Assembly (NCBI GenBank): GCA_905182735.1
Contig: CAJJCT010000019.1
Location: 41,656 to 105,655 of the forward strand
DNA length: 64,000 bases
Source: Candidatus Marivariicella framensis
Lineage (GTDB): Bacteria; Bacteroidota; Bacteroidia; Flavobacteriales; Flavobacteriaceae
Direction: 5' to 3'
The notes under the pieces: model-generated
Databases searched by the model: none
What the model was told of the DNA's origin: nothing
Seen by the model: the letters and a program-made list of their open reading frames with translations, nothing else
Position numbers and translations under genes: made by a program
Shown: positions 1 through 9,711 of the stretch, piece by piece
How positions within the stretch are numbered: position 1 is the stretch's first letter
How the letters are laid out: every line of letters starts with the position of its first letter

Positions 1-547
1 TAGTAAAATCATCATTTCTTATTAAAATAAAAGATCCGGAAATCCAATCTGGAAAAGAAATTTGATTTTGAGAAATTACTTTTTTTGATTGAGAAGGTCT
101 GAAAAAAATTCTTTCTAGACTCCGAATAGGTGAAAGTACATTTAAAAAATTAGGAAAAATTCCAAATGGATAAGTTTGCTTTCCCTGATCTCCTAATTGA
201 TTTATAGAAATCAATCGGTAATCAGGATTATTATCACAAAATGGAATTAAATTTTCAAAACAGGTTTTAGGAATTTTAGTGTCTGGATTAAGAAATAATA
301 TCCATTTAGTATTAGCATATTGAGCTCCTATATTACACCCGTATGAGAATCCACCATTAACTTGTTCTTTAATAAAATGAACCCAATTAAATTTAATTGA
401 AAAAATTTCAAGTTCACCATCATTAGAAAAATTATCAACGACTATAACCTTTCTTATTGTTACAGACTGCATTTTTATACTTTTTAAGCAAACAGCAAGC
501 TTGTCCCAACATCTATAATTAACAATAACTATTGAAAGATCTAACAT
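1..547 (-). CDS. Glycosyltransferase family 2, 3'-truncated by window edge
   Basis: Absent from ORF track (partial). Reverse-strand translation from ATG at 547: MLDLSIVIVNYRCWDKLAVCLKSIKMQSVTIRKVIVVDNFSND...NGGFSYGCNIGAQYANTKWILFLNPDT; typical GT-A N-terminus. Confidence 0.88.
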   Translation of the reverse strand, partial: MLDLSIVIVNYRCWDKLAVCLKSIKMQSVTIRKVIVVDNFSNDGELEIFSIKFNWVHFIKEQVNGGFSYGCNIGAQYANTKWILFLNPDTKIPKTCFENLIPFCDNNPDYRLISINQLGDQGKQTYPFGIFPNFLNVLSPIRSLERIFFRPSQSKKVISQNQISFPDWISGSFILIRNDDFT

Positions 548-622
548 AAATTCAAATATAGGATATTTGACTTATTAGTTATTTTAAATAAAAGTACTTT
601 TGTATAATCATAAATTAGTGTA

Positions 623-1663
623 ATGAATGTATTAATAATTCAACAAAAAATGATTGGAGATGTTTTAATTAGCACACTGATATGTGAAAATATTAAAAAG
701 TGGAATCCATCATCTAAAATTGATTTTATTGCAAACACTCATACAGTTCCGATACTTCAAAACAATCCTAATATTAATAAAATTATAATTTTTGAAGATT
801 ACTTTAAACATGATAAAATATCATTAATTAAATTTTTAATAAATCAGAAAAAGAAAAAATATGACATCCTTATAGATGCTTATGGAAAAACTGAAAGTAT
901 ATTAACTTCCTTTTTAACTCCGGCAAAAATAAAAATTGGTTTTAAAAAATGGTATTCTAAATGGGTATATTCTGAATCTATAATAAGAGAAACAGAAAGG
1001 TTAGGTGGTGATTTACAGTTAACAATTAAAAATAGAATTAAATTATTAATTCCTATTATTGGGAATGAATTCAACTATGTAACATTACCAAAAGTGTACA
1101 TCAATGAAAATGAAAAAAGGGCAGCAAAATCAAAATTAAAAAACATCAAGTCACCACTAATTATGATAAGCTTATTGGGCAGCTCAAAACTAAAGACTTA
1201 TCCTCTTAATAAAATGATTAAAATTTTAAATTATTTAGTTGAAGTACATAAGGTTCAATTAATTTTAAATTACATGAGGAGTCAGGAAAAAGAAGCATTG
1301 TATTTGATTAACTCCTTAGAGAACAAAACATTAAAATCAATTGTTTTAGATAAATCTCCTGATAGTTTAAGAGATTATATCTCACTTGTTTCTTTATGTG
1401 ATGCAATAATTGGTAATGAGGGAGGAGCAATAAATATAGCTAAATCGCTAGAATTACCAAATTTTTCAATATTTTCTCCTCAAATAAACCCTAGCGGGTG
1501 GATCAATCCCTCTCCTAGTGAAGTTGGGGTTCATATAATGGATTACGATAAAAACTTTCAAAACTTTAAATTGACAGATAAAGAAATTATAAGCTTTTAT
1601 AATGAATTTGAATTTGAACTTTTCAAAGAAAAATTATCAAATTTCATGAGTCGACTCAGATAA
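623..1663 (+). CDS. Glycosyltransferase family 9 / heptosyltransferase-like
   Basis: N-term MNVLIIQQKMIGDVLISTLICENIK and C-terminal CDAIIGNEGGAINIAKSLELPNFSIFSP are GT9 hallmarks; TACTTTTG -7 motif at 595-602. Confidence 0.85.
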   Translation: MNVLIIQQKMIGDVLISTLICENIKKWNPSSKIDFIANTHTVPILQNNPNINKIIIFEDYFKHDKISLIKFLINQKKKKYDILIDAYGKTESILTSFLTPAKIKIGFKKWYSKWVYSESIIRETERLGGDLQLTIKNRIKLLIPIIGNEFNYVTLPKVYINENEKRAAKSKLKNIKSPLIMISLLGSSKLKTYPLNKMIKILNYLVEVHKVQLILNYMRSQEKEALYLINSLENKTLKSIVLDKSPDSLRDYISLVSLCDAIIGNEGGAINIAKSLELPNFSIFSPQINPSGWINPSPSEVGVHIMDYDKNFQNFKLTDKEIISFYNEFEFELFKEKLSNFMSRLR

Positions 1664-2446
1664 ACCATTAAGTGCTTTAATTCTTTTATTTAAGACAGAA
1701 TCTGTTTGAATTAAATTATTTTTTAAAAATCCGGTTTCATCTTTTTGATCATGATCAAGATGATAAACAACCCCCACAAATTTCAACCTTTTGCACATGA
1801 CTCCATTGTTATGCATTCGAATCATCAAGTCTGAATCCTCTCTCCCCCATCCAATAAAATCGTTATCATATCCATTTACAGCAATAAAATCTCGCCTCCA
1901 GAAAGAGGTATTACATCCTCTAAATTTATGAGAAATTTTATGTTTTTTTTTATAAAAATTGCTTAAAAAAGGTAATCGAACTTTTCTAAATCTTTTTTTT
2001 ATTCTTGGGCTAAAAAAAGAAAAAATTAATTTTTGGTTTTTATGTTCGAAACACCATAGTACTTCAGAGATATAATTCTTTTTAATATGAACCCTAGTTC
2101 CATACAAATAACATCCTTTTTTAGCATTAGCTAAATGATCATAAATAAAATACTCATCAGGAATACAATCACCATCAATTTGAATTATATAATCCGAATG
2201 GGATAATTTTATGGCTTTGTTAAGTATCAAAGCTTTCCTAAAGCCTGAATCTTTTTGTTGAATATGAATAAATTTTGATGAAATTTTATTTTTCCAAAAG
2301 TTAACAATTTTGAGTGTTTTACTGTCATTTCCATCTTCGGCAATAATTATTTCATTTGGTGTTTTAAATTGTTTAGATATTGCATCAATAATAATATTGA
2401 GTGCTTCAGGGGAATTATAAGTTGAAATTACTAATGCTGTTGTCAT
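1637..2446 (-). CDS. Glycosyltransferase family 2 (with C-terminal galactosyltransferase-like region)
   Basis: TALVISTYNSPEALNIIIDAISKQ...IIAEDGND...IQIDGDCIP...GWGREDSDLMIRMHNNG; ORF 1637..2458, likely start at MTTALV (2446). Confidence 0.85.
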   Translation of the reverse strand: MTTALVISTYNSPEALNIIIDAISKQFKTPNEIIIAEDGNDSKTLKIVNFWKNKISSKFIHIQQKDSGFRKALILNKAIKLSHSDYIIQIDGDCIPDEYFIYDHLANAKKGCYLYGTRVHIKKNYISEVLWCFEHKNQKLIFSFFSPRIKKRFRKVRLPFLSNFYKKKHKISHKFRGCNTSFWRRDFIAVNGYDNDFIGWGREDSDLMIRMHNNGVMCKRLKFVGVVYHLDHDQKDETGFLKNNLIQTDSVLNKRIKALNGLSESTHEI

Positions 2447-2527
2447 AATTATAAGCAAATATAAATAGAAATCAATGTTTTATAACTTCGTTATTTTTAA
2501 ACTGTATTTTTGAATAAATATTTATAA

Positions 2528-3085
2528 ATGAATTTTGAAATTAAAAATGCTGTTAAAGTATTAAATAATGGAGGATTGATTCTATATCCTACAGATACTG
2601 TATGGGGAATTGGATGTGATGCAACTAATCCTGAAGCAGTAAAAAAAATATTTAAAATCAAAAAAAGAAAATCAAAAAATGCACTTATATGCTTAGTTAG
2701 TAATATAAATATGTTGAAAGATTATATAACCAAAATACCCAAAGGATATGAATCATTAATAACTGATCCAGTTCCAACTACAATAATTTACAATAATCCA
2801 ATAGGAGTGGCTCATAATTTAGTAGCAAGGGATAATACATTGGGTATTAGAATACCAAATCATGAATTTTGTAATAGATTAATCACTGAGTTTTCTAAAC
2901 CAATTGTTTCGACATCTGCAAATATTAGTCAAAATAAAACACCTTCAATATATTCCGAAATATCATCAACAATTTTGGAAGGTGTTGATCATGTTGTAAA
3001 TTTGCAAAAAGAAAAAACAAGTAGTTTGCCATCAAGAATATTTAAAATAGATATTAAAGGAGAGCTTCAAATAATTCGTGAATAA
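2528..3085 (+). CDS. L-threonylcarbamoyladenylate synthase (Sua5/YciO/YrdC family)
   Basis: GGLILYPTDTVWGIGCDATNPEAVKKIFKIKKR, PIVSTSANISQ motifs. Confidence 0.93.
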   Translation: MNFEIKNAVKVLNNGGLILYPTDTVWGIGCDATNPEAVKKIFKIKKRKSKNALICLVSNINMLKDYITKIPKGYESLITDPVPTTIIYNNPIGVAHNLVARDNTLGIRIPNHEFCNRLITEFSKPIVSTSANISQNKTPSIYSEISSTILEGVDHVVNLQKEKTSSLPSRIFKIDIKGELQIIRE

Positions 3086-4513
3086 ATGAATTTGCCGAAT
3101 ACAGATGAATTATTAAGTTCACAGCTTTTCCAAATAATAAAAAAGGTTGTTGAAAAATCCAAAATTGAAACATATTTAATTGGGGGATTTGTTAGAGATT
3201 TTTTATTACAAAAAAAAGACTCAAAAGATATTGATATTGTTGCTATAGGAAGTGGAATAGAAATTGCTAAATCAGTTCAAAAGGAACTTCCAAATGCAAG
3301 CAAAATTCAAGTTTTTAAAAACTATGGTACGGCTATGTTTAAATGGAGAGGAGTAGTCCTTGAGTTTGTTGGTGCAAGGAAAGAATCATATTCAAAAGAA
3401 AGCAGAAATCCAATAGTAGAAAAAGGAACATTAAAAAATGACCAAAATAGACGAGATTTTACAATAAATGCACTAGCAATAAGTCTTAATTCTACAAATT
3501 TTGGAAAAATTTTAGATCCCTTTAATGGATTTGATGACATAAAAAATGGTATTATAAAAACACCTTTAGATCCTAATAAAACATATAGTGACGATCCGTT
3601 AAGAATGTTAAGAGCTATACGATTTGCAACCCAATTAGGTTTTAAAATTGAAGAAAAATCATTGAATTCTATATATGAAAATAAAGATAGGATTGAAATA
3701 GTCTCCAAAGAAAGAATTATAGATGAAATTAATAAAATTATTTCATCACAAAAACCATCAATTGGATTTACAATATTAGAACAAACTGGGCTATTAAAAA
3801 GTATACTTCCAGAAATTCAAAACTTAAAAGGAATTGAAGAAGTAGAAGGGTTTAAACATAAAGATAATTTTTATCATACATTAGAAGTTCTAGATAATAT
3901 CTGTGAATCAACTGACAACCTATGGCTCAGATGGGCCGCCCTTCTTCATGATATTGGTAAAGCTCCAACAAAAAAGCTAATAAAAGATGTTGGATGGACC
4001 TTTCACGGTCATGAGTTTGTTGGATCAAAAATGGTTTACAAATTGTTTAAAAGGCTTAAAATGCCATTAAATGACACAATAAAATATGTTCAAAAGCTTA
4101 TTTTTATGAGCTCTCGTCCAATTATTATAGCACAAGAGATGGTTACAGATGCAGCCGTTAGAAGGTTGGTTTTTGATGCTGGTAATTCTATTGATGACCT
4201 GATTTGCTTATGTAAGGCAGATATAACCACAAAAAATCAAAAAAAATTTTTAGAATATCATAAAAACTTTGAGTTAGTAACTAATAAAATTATTGAAGTA
4301 GAAAAAAGAGATAAAATTAGAAATTTTCAACCTCCTGTTGATGGAGATTTAATTATGAAATATTTTAATTTAGAACCTTGCCGAGAAATAGGAAAAATAA
4401 AAGACGTGATTAAAGAAGCAATTCTTGAGGGGAAAATTCCCAATGAAAAAAATGCTGCTTTTGAATTAATGAAGCTAACAGGTAAAAAATTAGGACTCAA
4501 AACTGATGAATAA
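3086..4513 (+). CDS. cca: CCA tRNA nucleotidyltransferase with HD domain
   Basis: YLIGGFVRDFLLQKKDSKDIDIVAIG nucleotidyltransferase motif, RRDFTINALAIS, HD motif LLHDIGKAPTK. Confidence 0.92.
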   Translation: MNLPNTDELLSSQLFQIIKKVVEKSKIETYLIGGFVRDFLLQKKDSKDIDIVAIGSGIEIAKSVQKELPNASKIQVFKNYGTAMFKWRGVVLEFVGARKESYSKESRNPIVEKGTLKNDQNRRDFTINALAISLNSTNFGKILDPFNGFDDIKNGIIKTPLDPNKTYSDDPLRMLRAIRFATQLGFKIEEKSLNSIYENKDRIEIVSKERIIDEINKIISSQKPSIGFTILEQTGLLKSILPEIQNLKGIEEVEGFKHKDNFYHTLEVLDNICESTDNLWLRWAALLHDIGKAPTKKLIKDVGWTFHGHEFVGSKMVYKLFKRLKMPLNDTIKYVQKLIFMSSRPIIIAQEMVTDAAVRRLVFDAGNSIDDLICLCKADITTKNQKKFLEYHKNFELVTNKIIEVEKRDKIRNFQPPVDGDLIMKYFNLEPCREIGKIKDVIKEAILEGKIPNEKNAAFELMKLTGKKLGLKTDE

Positions 4514-5525
4514 TAAATTTGTTTTTTCTTTAAAAGCGTCACTTGTCTTAATTTTACTAGTAATCGCTGCAGGAGCTACAGTTAGAGTTACCGGAAGTGG
4601 AATGGGCTGTCCAGACTGGCCAAAATGTTTTGGTTACCTCATTCCCCCCACAGAGAAAAGTCAACTAGAGTGGAAGACAGAATTTTTTTACAACACAAAT
4701 GAAGTAATAATTATAAATGAATTTCTAAGAGTAGCTAAATCTAATTTTAAATCAGGTAAAAATTATAATAGTTCAAATTGGGCACCTTATTTAAAACATG
4801 ACTATTCAGTTTTTAACGTTTATCATACTTGGATTGAATTTATAAATAGGTTGATAGGAGCAATTGCAGGAGTTGTAACTCTTTCAATGTTATTTTTTTC
4901 ACTATCATACTGGAAAAAAAATAAAATTGTTGTTTTTGGATCTCTACTTGTAGTGCTAGGAATGGGGTTTCAAGCATGGCTTGGTAAAGAAGTTGTTGAT
5001 TCTAACCTTCTGCCTTTAAAAATTACAATTCACATGTTAATGGCTTTAATAATTCTTGCTTTACTTGTATTGCTTTTAAATATAACAACCTATAATTCAA
5101 TTAATATAAAAAATAAAAAAATAATTTATATAACAATTACAGCGTTTTGTTTAACATTAATTCAGATATTTTCTGGAACTCAAGTAAGGCAATTTATAGA
5201 CCTTCAGATGAATCAATATCCAAATCAATATGAATTATGGTTAAAATTCGCTCCAATAAAATTCTATTTTCACCGGAGTTTTTCAATTTTAGTTTTTGCA
5301 ACCCATTTATTTCTTTGGTTAGAATTTAAAAAAAATACCTTTATTCCCTTTTCTCTAAAAATAATAATTAGTGTAATTGGTCTTGAGATATTTACTGGAG
5401 TACTAATGTATTATTTAGATTTTCCTATTACCACTCAACCAATTCATTTATTTTTAGCAACTTTAATTTTTAGCGCTCAGCTGCACTTACTGTTTCAATT
5501 AACCTTAACAAATAAATATAAATGA
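4506..5525 (+). CDS. ctaA: Heme A synthase (COX15/CtaA family)
   Basis: GATVRVTGSGMGCPDWPKCFG, YHTWIEFINRLIGAIAG; multi-pass membrane. Confidence 0.9.
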   Translation: MNNKFVFSLKASLVLILLVIAAGATVRVTGSGMGCPDWPKCFGYLIPPTEKSQLEWKTEFFYNTNEVIIINEFLRVAKSNFKSGKNYNSSNWAPYLKHDYSVFNVYHTWIEFINRLIGAIAGVVTLSMLFFSLSYWKKNKIVVFGSLLVVLGMGFQAWLGKEVVDSNLLPLKITIHMLMALIILALLVLLLNITTYNSINIKNKKIIYITITAFCLTLIQIFSGTQVRQFIDLQMNQYPNQYELWLKFAPIKFYFHRSFSILVFATHLFLWLEFKKNTFIPFSLKIIISVIGLEIFTGVLMYYLDFPITTQPIHLFLATLIFSAQLHLLFQLTLTNKYK

Positions 5526-6004
5526 TATTAAGAATAAGAACCATTTTAGATGTAGAGAATGATGTGCTTCGTGATATCGAAATTGATGAAACCTCTCTTC
5601 TAAAAGATCTACATGTTTCAATAACTAAATCATATGGATTTGAAGGAAAAGAAATGGCGTCTTTTTTTAAAACTAATGAAACCTGGGATCAAGGAGATGA
5701 AATGAGTTTAATAGATTTAGGTGTTGGTAAAGATTATTCTAATGAGAGCTTAAATAAACTTTTTAATTCCGAAAACAATCGACTTTTATATGTTTATGAT
5801 TTTTTAGCATTATGGACTTTTTTTATTGAAGTAATGGAAGTTTCAGAAAATGATAAGAATATTAAATATCCTAATCTGGTTTTTTCTCAAGGAGAGGTTC
5901 CAGAAGACCCTCCAATAAAAATCTTTGAAGAATCAAACTCAGATAATGAAGAATCAGAAGAAAATAAAGATCATAATGATATAGATTATGATGAGTTTTA
6001 TTAA
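5522..6004 (+). CDS. pRiA4b ORF-3-like / IS1096 TnpR-like family protein
   Basis: MILRIRTILDVENDVLRDIEIDETSLLKDLHVSITKSYGFEGKEMASFF resembles PRiA4_ORF3 (PF07929-type) N-terminus; acidic C-tail; 4-nt overlap with ctaA. Confidence 0.65.
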   Translation: MILRIRTILDVENDVLRDIEIDETSLLKDLHVSITKSYGFEGKEMASFFKTNETWDQGDEMSLIDLGVGKDYSNESLNKLFNSENNRLLYVYDFLALWTFFIEVMEVSENDKNIKYPNLVFSQGEVPEDPPIKIFEESNSDNEESEENKDHNDIDYDEFY

Positions 6005-6050
6005 AATGTCATAAGGATGTCGTTAGATTATCCCTAGGTTTTATATAAGT

Positions 6051-6515
6051 TTGATTATATTTAGCATAATGGACACAGGATTTAAAATAAAAGATCTAAG
6101 AACGAAATTCGGTTACACCCAGCTTAAACTTTCTGAACTTTCTGGTTTATCTATAAGAACCATACAAAGAATAGAAAATAATGAGGTTAATCCAAGCTCC
6201 TATAGTTTGAAAACATTAAGTAGTGTCTTTAATGAGGATTTAGTTACAACAAAACATAATACGAAAACAACAAAGTTTTGGGAGTTTATAATCCCTTTGA
6301 ATCTAAATAAGTTTATACAGCAATTAAAAGACATAGATAATAAACACATTTGGATTTCCTTTATTGTTGGGTTTTGTATTTCTTTTAGTATAATAATTGG
6401 AGATGCAAATGACAATTTAGGTTTATGGCTTAGTATAGGGATAACCGTAAGTTCTCTAATTTGGGTTGCAAACAATTACAAAGAGTTAAAAAAATTGAAG
6501 AAGAAAAATTCCTAA
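6051..6515 (+). CDS. XRE-family HTH regulator with C-terminal transmembrane segments
   Basis: IKDLRTKFGYTQLKLSELSGLSIRTIQRIENNEVNPSSYSLKTLSSVF = HTH_3; two hydrophobic segments follow. Start may be MDTGF (6069). Confidence 0.82.
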   Translation: MIIFSIMDTGFKIKDLRTKFGYTQLKLSELSGLSIRTIQRIENNEVNPSSYSLKTLSSVFNEDLVTTKHNTKTTKFWEFIIPLNLNKFIQQLKDIDNKHIWISFIVGFCISFSIIIGDANDNLGLWLSIGITVSSLIWVANNYKELKKLKKKNS

Positions 6516-6524
6516 ACGAATTTT

Positions 6525-7589
6525 TTATTTTCTTAGAAAAGATATTGGTTTAATATTTTTATAATTTCTTTTTAAAAAAGATAACGAGGCTTCCATTATA
6601 TCTCCCATTGATTTACTGTTCTTAAAAGCTTTATCATTAGTGAATTTATAAATTTCAAGTTTTAGTTTATTTAAATTTTTATTAATAGTAATTGGACTTT
6701 CCTTCATTGAAATCAATAATTGATCAATTTTATCCTCATTACTAATTATTCTTTTTGCAACAATTGATCTTTCTTCAATTTTATATTGATCTATTGAGTC
6801 ATGTGTAAGTTTTTTTTGAACCATTTTAATTAAAGGTTGATTTTCTTTAAAGAACTGAGGACGATAAACTGAAAATTTACCTTCATAACTTTGTTGATCA
6901 AAATCAATAGCTCTTATTTTATATACAACTTGATCAAAATCATGGATTGGAACTATAACATAATTATAAGCCCTCATATCACCCAATAATCTGACCATAC
7001 ATCTTTCATTAAACTTTACATATTCCTTAGCTATTTGTGCTTGTTCTGATTCTGAACATTTTGGAAGCATATCCTTTATAAATACGTCACCTGGAATTCC
7101 AGCTATATGTTCTTCAATTAAGGTAGATTCATTTACTAGGAAATTTAAATTATAAGGAGATAGCATATGCTCAAACTCCAAACCAAATACTCGTGAAGAA
7201 TCTGTTTTTTTTATATAGAAATAGGTGAAATTATCATTGAATATATTCCTCACCTTAACTCTAAAGGGCTTTGAGTTTCCAAAAGTGCAGTAATCAATAG
7301 CATCTATATTTAAATATGATATTGTTGACTCATTTCCGTCAGAATGAAGAATAGTATATAGTTTTTTTAAATTATAATCAATTTCTTTTAATTCACTATC
7401 AGAATAATATACCCTTGTCCACAACGTATCGTTATCATTTTCGTCATAAACAACTATACTTCCCTGAAACCTTAATAAGTCTTCGTATGAAATTGGTATT
7501 TCCATCCACCTATTGAAATCAATCAAATATTTTTTTAAAATATTTGATATTGGGAAAAAAGGTTTTTTTTTGGAAATGAGTTTTTTCAT
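6525..7589 (-). CDS. Uncharacterised protein with protein-kinase-like catalytic motifs
   Basis: Long ORF; YFYIKK (beta3-Lys-like), LLGDMRAYNYVI (D-x4-N catalytic-loop-like), YKIRAIDFDQ (DFG-like Asp). Confidence 0.6.
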   Translation of the reverse strand: MKKLISKKKPFFPISNILKKYLIDFNRWMEIPISYEDLLRFQGSIVVYDENDNDTLWTRVYYSDSELKEIDYNLKKLYTILHSDGNESTISYLNIDAIDYCTFGNSKPFRVKVRNIFNDNFTYFYIKKTDSSRVFGLEFEHMLSPYNLNFLVNESTLIEEHIAGIPGDVFIKDMLPKCSESEQAQIAKEYVKFNERCMVRLLGDMRAYNYVIVPIHDFDQVVYKIRAIDFDQQSYEGKFSVYRPQFFKENQPLIKMVQKKLTHDSIDQYKIEERSIVAKRIISNEDKIDQLLISMKESPITINKNLNKLKLEIYKFTNDKAFKNSKSMGDIMEASLSFLKRNYKNIKPISFLRK

Positions 7590-7689
7590 TTTATTACTTA
7601 TCTCTACTAAATTAACACCTTTATCAAAATAAACATTTAATTTTAAAGTTAGTAATTAAAAAGCACTCATTTAAAAGCAATAAAACACA

Positions 7690-7697
7690 TACTTTTG
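7690..7697 (+). promoter_or_regulatory. Bacteroidota -7 promoter element TACTTTTG upstream of uvrB
   Basis: Matches TAnnTTTG; 16 nt before uvrB ATG (7714). Confidence 0.6.
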
Positions 7698-7713
7698 TGT
7701 TCAAAGTTCAAAA

Positions 7714-9711
7714 ATGAAATTTAAAATTGTTTCAGATTTTTCACCAACTGGTGATCAGCCAAAAGCTATAAAAGAAATTTTATCAAGTTTTAAAAATAAT
7801 GACAAGTACATTACACTTCAAGGAGTTACTGGATCTGGAAAAACTTTTACTGTAGCAAATGTTATAGAGCAAATTGAAAAACCTACTTTAGTTTTAGCTC
7901 ACAATAAAACTTTAGCTGCACAATTATACTCTGAATTTAAACAGTTCTTTCCAAATAATGCTGTTGAATATTTCGTCTCCTATTATGATTATTACCAGCC
8001 TGAAGCATATATGCCAATAAGTGGTACTTATATCGAAAAAGATCTTTCAATAAATGAAGAAATAGAAAAATTAAGATTAAGTACAACCTCGTCCTTACTA
8101 TCTGGAAGAAGAGATGTGATAGTTGTGGCATCAGTATCTTGCTTATATGGAATTGGAAATCCAGTTGAATTTCAAAAAAACACAATCAAAATTGAGAAAA
8201 ATCAAAAAATATCAAGAACAAAACTTCTTCAAACATTAGTACAAAGTCTTTATTCAAGAACAACTGCTAATTTTGATAGAGGAAACTTTAGGGTCCAAGG
8301 TGATGTAATTGATATTTATCCTGGGTACACAGACACAGCATATAAAATTCATTTTTTTGGAGATGAAATTGATGAAATTGAATCATTTGATCCAATTAAC
8401 AATAAAATAATTGATCCTCAGGATGAAATTAAAATATACCCTGCCAATATGTTTGTCACATCTCCTGATATTCTCCAAAATGCTATTCATCAAATACAAA
8501 TTGATCTAGTCAAACAAGTTGATTATTTCAAAGAAATTGGAAAGCATTTAGAAGCTAAGCGCCTCAAGGAAAGAACTGAATTTGACTTAGAAATGATACG
8601 TGAATTGGGTTATTGCTCCGGAATTGAAAACTATTCAAGATATTTAGATGGAAGAAGTCCTGGAACTAGGCCATTTTGTTTACTCGATTATTTTCCAGGT
8701 GATTATTTAATGGTTATTGATGAAAGTCATGTTACTATTTCACAAGTTCATGCTATGTATGGAGGAGATAGGTCACGGAAAGAAAATCTTGTAGATTATG
8801 GATTTCGTCTCCCCGCAGCAATGGATAATAGACCACTGAAGTTTGAAGAATTTGAAAGTTTACAAAATCAAATTATGTATGTAAGTGCAACACCTGCTGA
8901 TTACGAACTTGAAAAAACAGAAGGATTTGTAATTGAACAAGTAATAAGACCAACTGGACTTTTGGATCCTGAAATTGAAGTTCGTCCCAGTTTAAATCAA
9001 ATTGATGATTTAATAGATGAAATACAAAAAAGAATTGAAAGTGATGAGCGAACTCTAGTTACCACTTTAACAAAAAGAATGGCTGAAGAGCTTACTGCCT
9101 ATTTGTCTAGGGTAAATATAAGGTGCCGGTACATTCATAGTGATGTGGATACTTTGGAAAGAGTTGAAATAATGCAGGACCTCAGATTAGGAAGGTTTGA
9201 CGTGCTAGTTGGAGTTAATTTGCTTAGAGAGGGGTTAGACCTTCCGGAAGTATCATTAGTCGCAATTCTTGACGCAGATAAAGAAGGTTTTTTAAGGAGC
9301 GCTAGGTCTCTTACTCAAACTGTTGGAAGAGCAGCTCGTAATTTGAATGGAAAAGCTATTATGTATGCAGATAAAGTAACCAAGAGTATGAATAAAACAA
9401 TAAATGATACCGAATATAGAAGAAAAAAACAAAAAGAATACAATGCTAAAAACAACAAAAAACCTGAAGCCTTAAATAAATCATTAAACAATGTTTTAGC
9501 TAAAAATTCAGTTTCTACATACTCTAAAGAACTTGAACAGCAAAAAGCTTTAAACTCAATTACTAAGTTTAAGAGTAATGAGGATTTTGAAAAAGCAATT
9601 AGAAATACCAGGAAAAATATGGAAAAAGCTGCTAAAGAATTGGACTTTATTGAAGCAGCATTACTTAGAGACCAAATTAAGGTTTTACAACTTGAAAAAT
9701 CAAAGATGTAA
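7714..9711 (+). CDS. uvrB: Excinuclease ABC subunit B
   Basis: SDFSPTGDQPKAIKEI, GVTGSGKTFTVANVI, YYDYYQPEAY, helicase motifs, C-terminal UVR domain. Confidence 0.98.
   Translation: MKFKIVSDFSPTGDQPKAIKEILSSFKNNDKYITLQGVTGSGKTFTVANVIEQIEKPTLVLAHNKTLAAQLYSEFKQFFPNNAVEYFVSYYDYYQPEAYMPISGTYIEKDLSINEEIEKLRLSTTSSLLSGRRDVIVVASVSCLYGIGNPVEFQKNTIKIEKNQKISRTKLLQTLVQSLYSRTTANFDRGNFRVQGDVIDIYPGYTDTAYKIHFFGDEIDEIESFDPINNKIIDPQDEIKIYPANMFVTSPDILQNAIHQIQIDLVKQVDYFKEIGKHLEAKRLKERTEFDLEMIRELGYCSGIENYSRYLDGRSPGTRPFCLLDYFPGDYLMVIDESHVTISQVHAMYGGDRSRKENLVDYGFRLPAAMDNRPLKFEEFESLQNQIMYVSATPADYELEKTEGFVIEQVIRPTGLLDPEIEVRPSLNQIDDLIDEIQKRIESDERTLVTTLTKRMAEELTAYLSRVNIRCRYIHSDVDTLERVEIMQDLRLGRFDVLVGVNLLREGLDLPEVSLVAILDADKEGFLRSARSLTQTVGRAARNLNGKAIMYADKVTKSMNKTINDTEYRRKKQKEYNAKNNKKPEALNKSLNNVLAKNSVSTYSKELEQQKALNSITKFKSNEDFEKAIRNTRKNMEKAAKELDFIEAALLRDQIKVLQLEKSKM

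Noticed and set aside
3322-3708. 128-aa ORF antisense to cca
   Set aside because: Antisense by-product of a confident CDS; no motif, no promoter/RBS context.
5522-6004. PRiA4_ORF3/IS1096 TnpR-like protein as evidence of a mobile element
   Set aside because: No transposase, terminal inverted repeats or target-site duplication seen; the family is widespread outside mobile elements.
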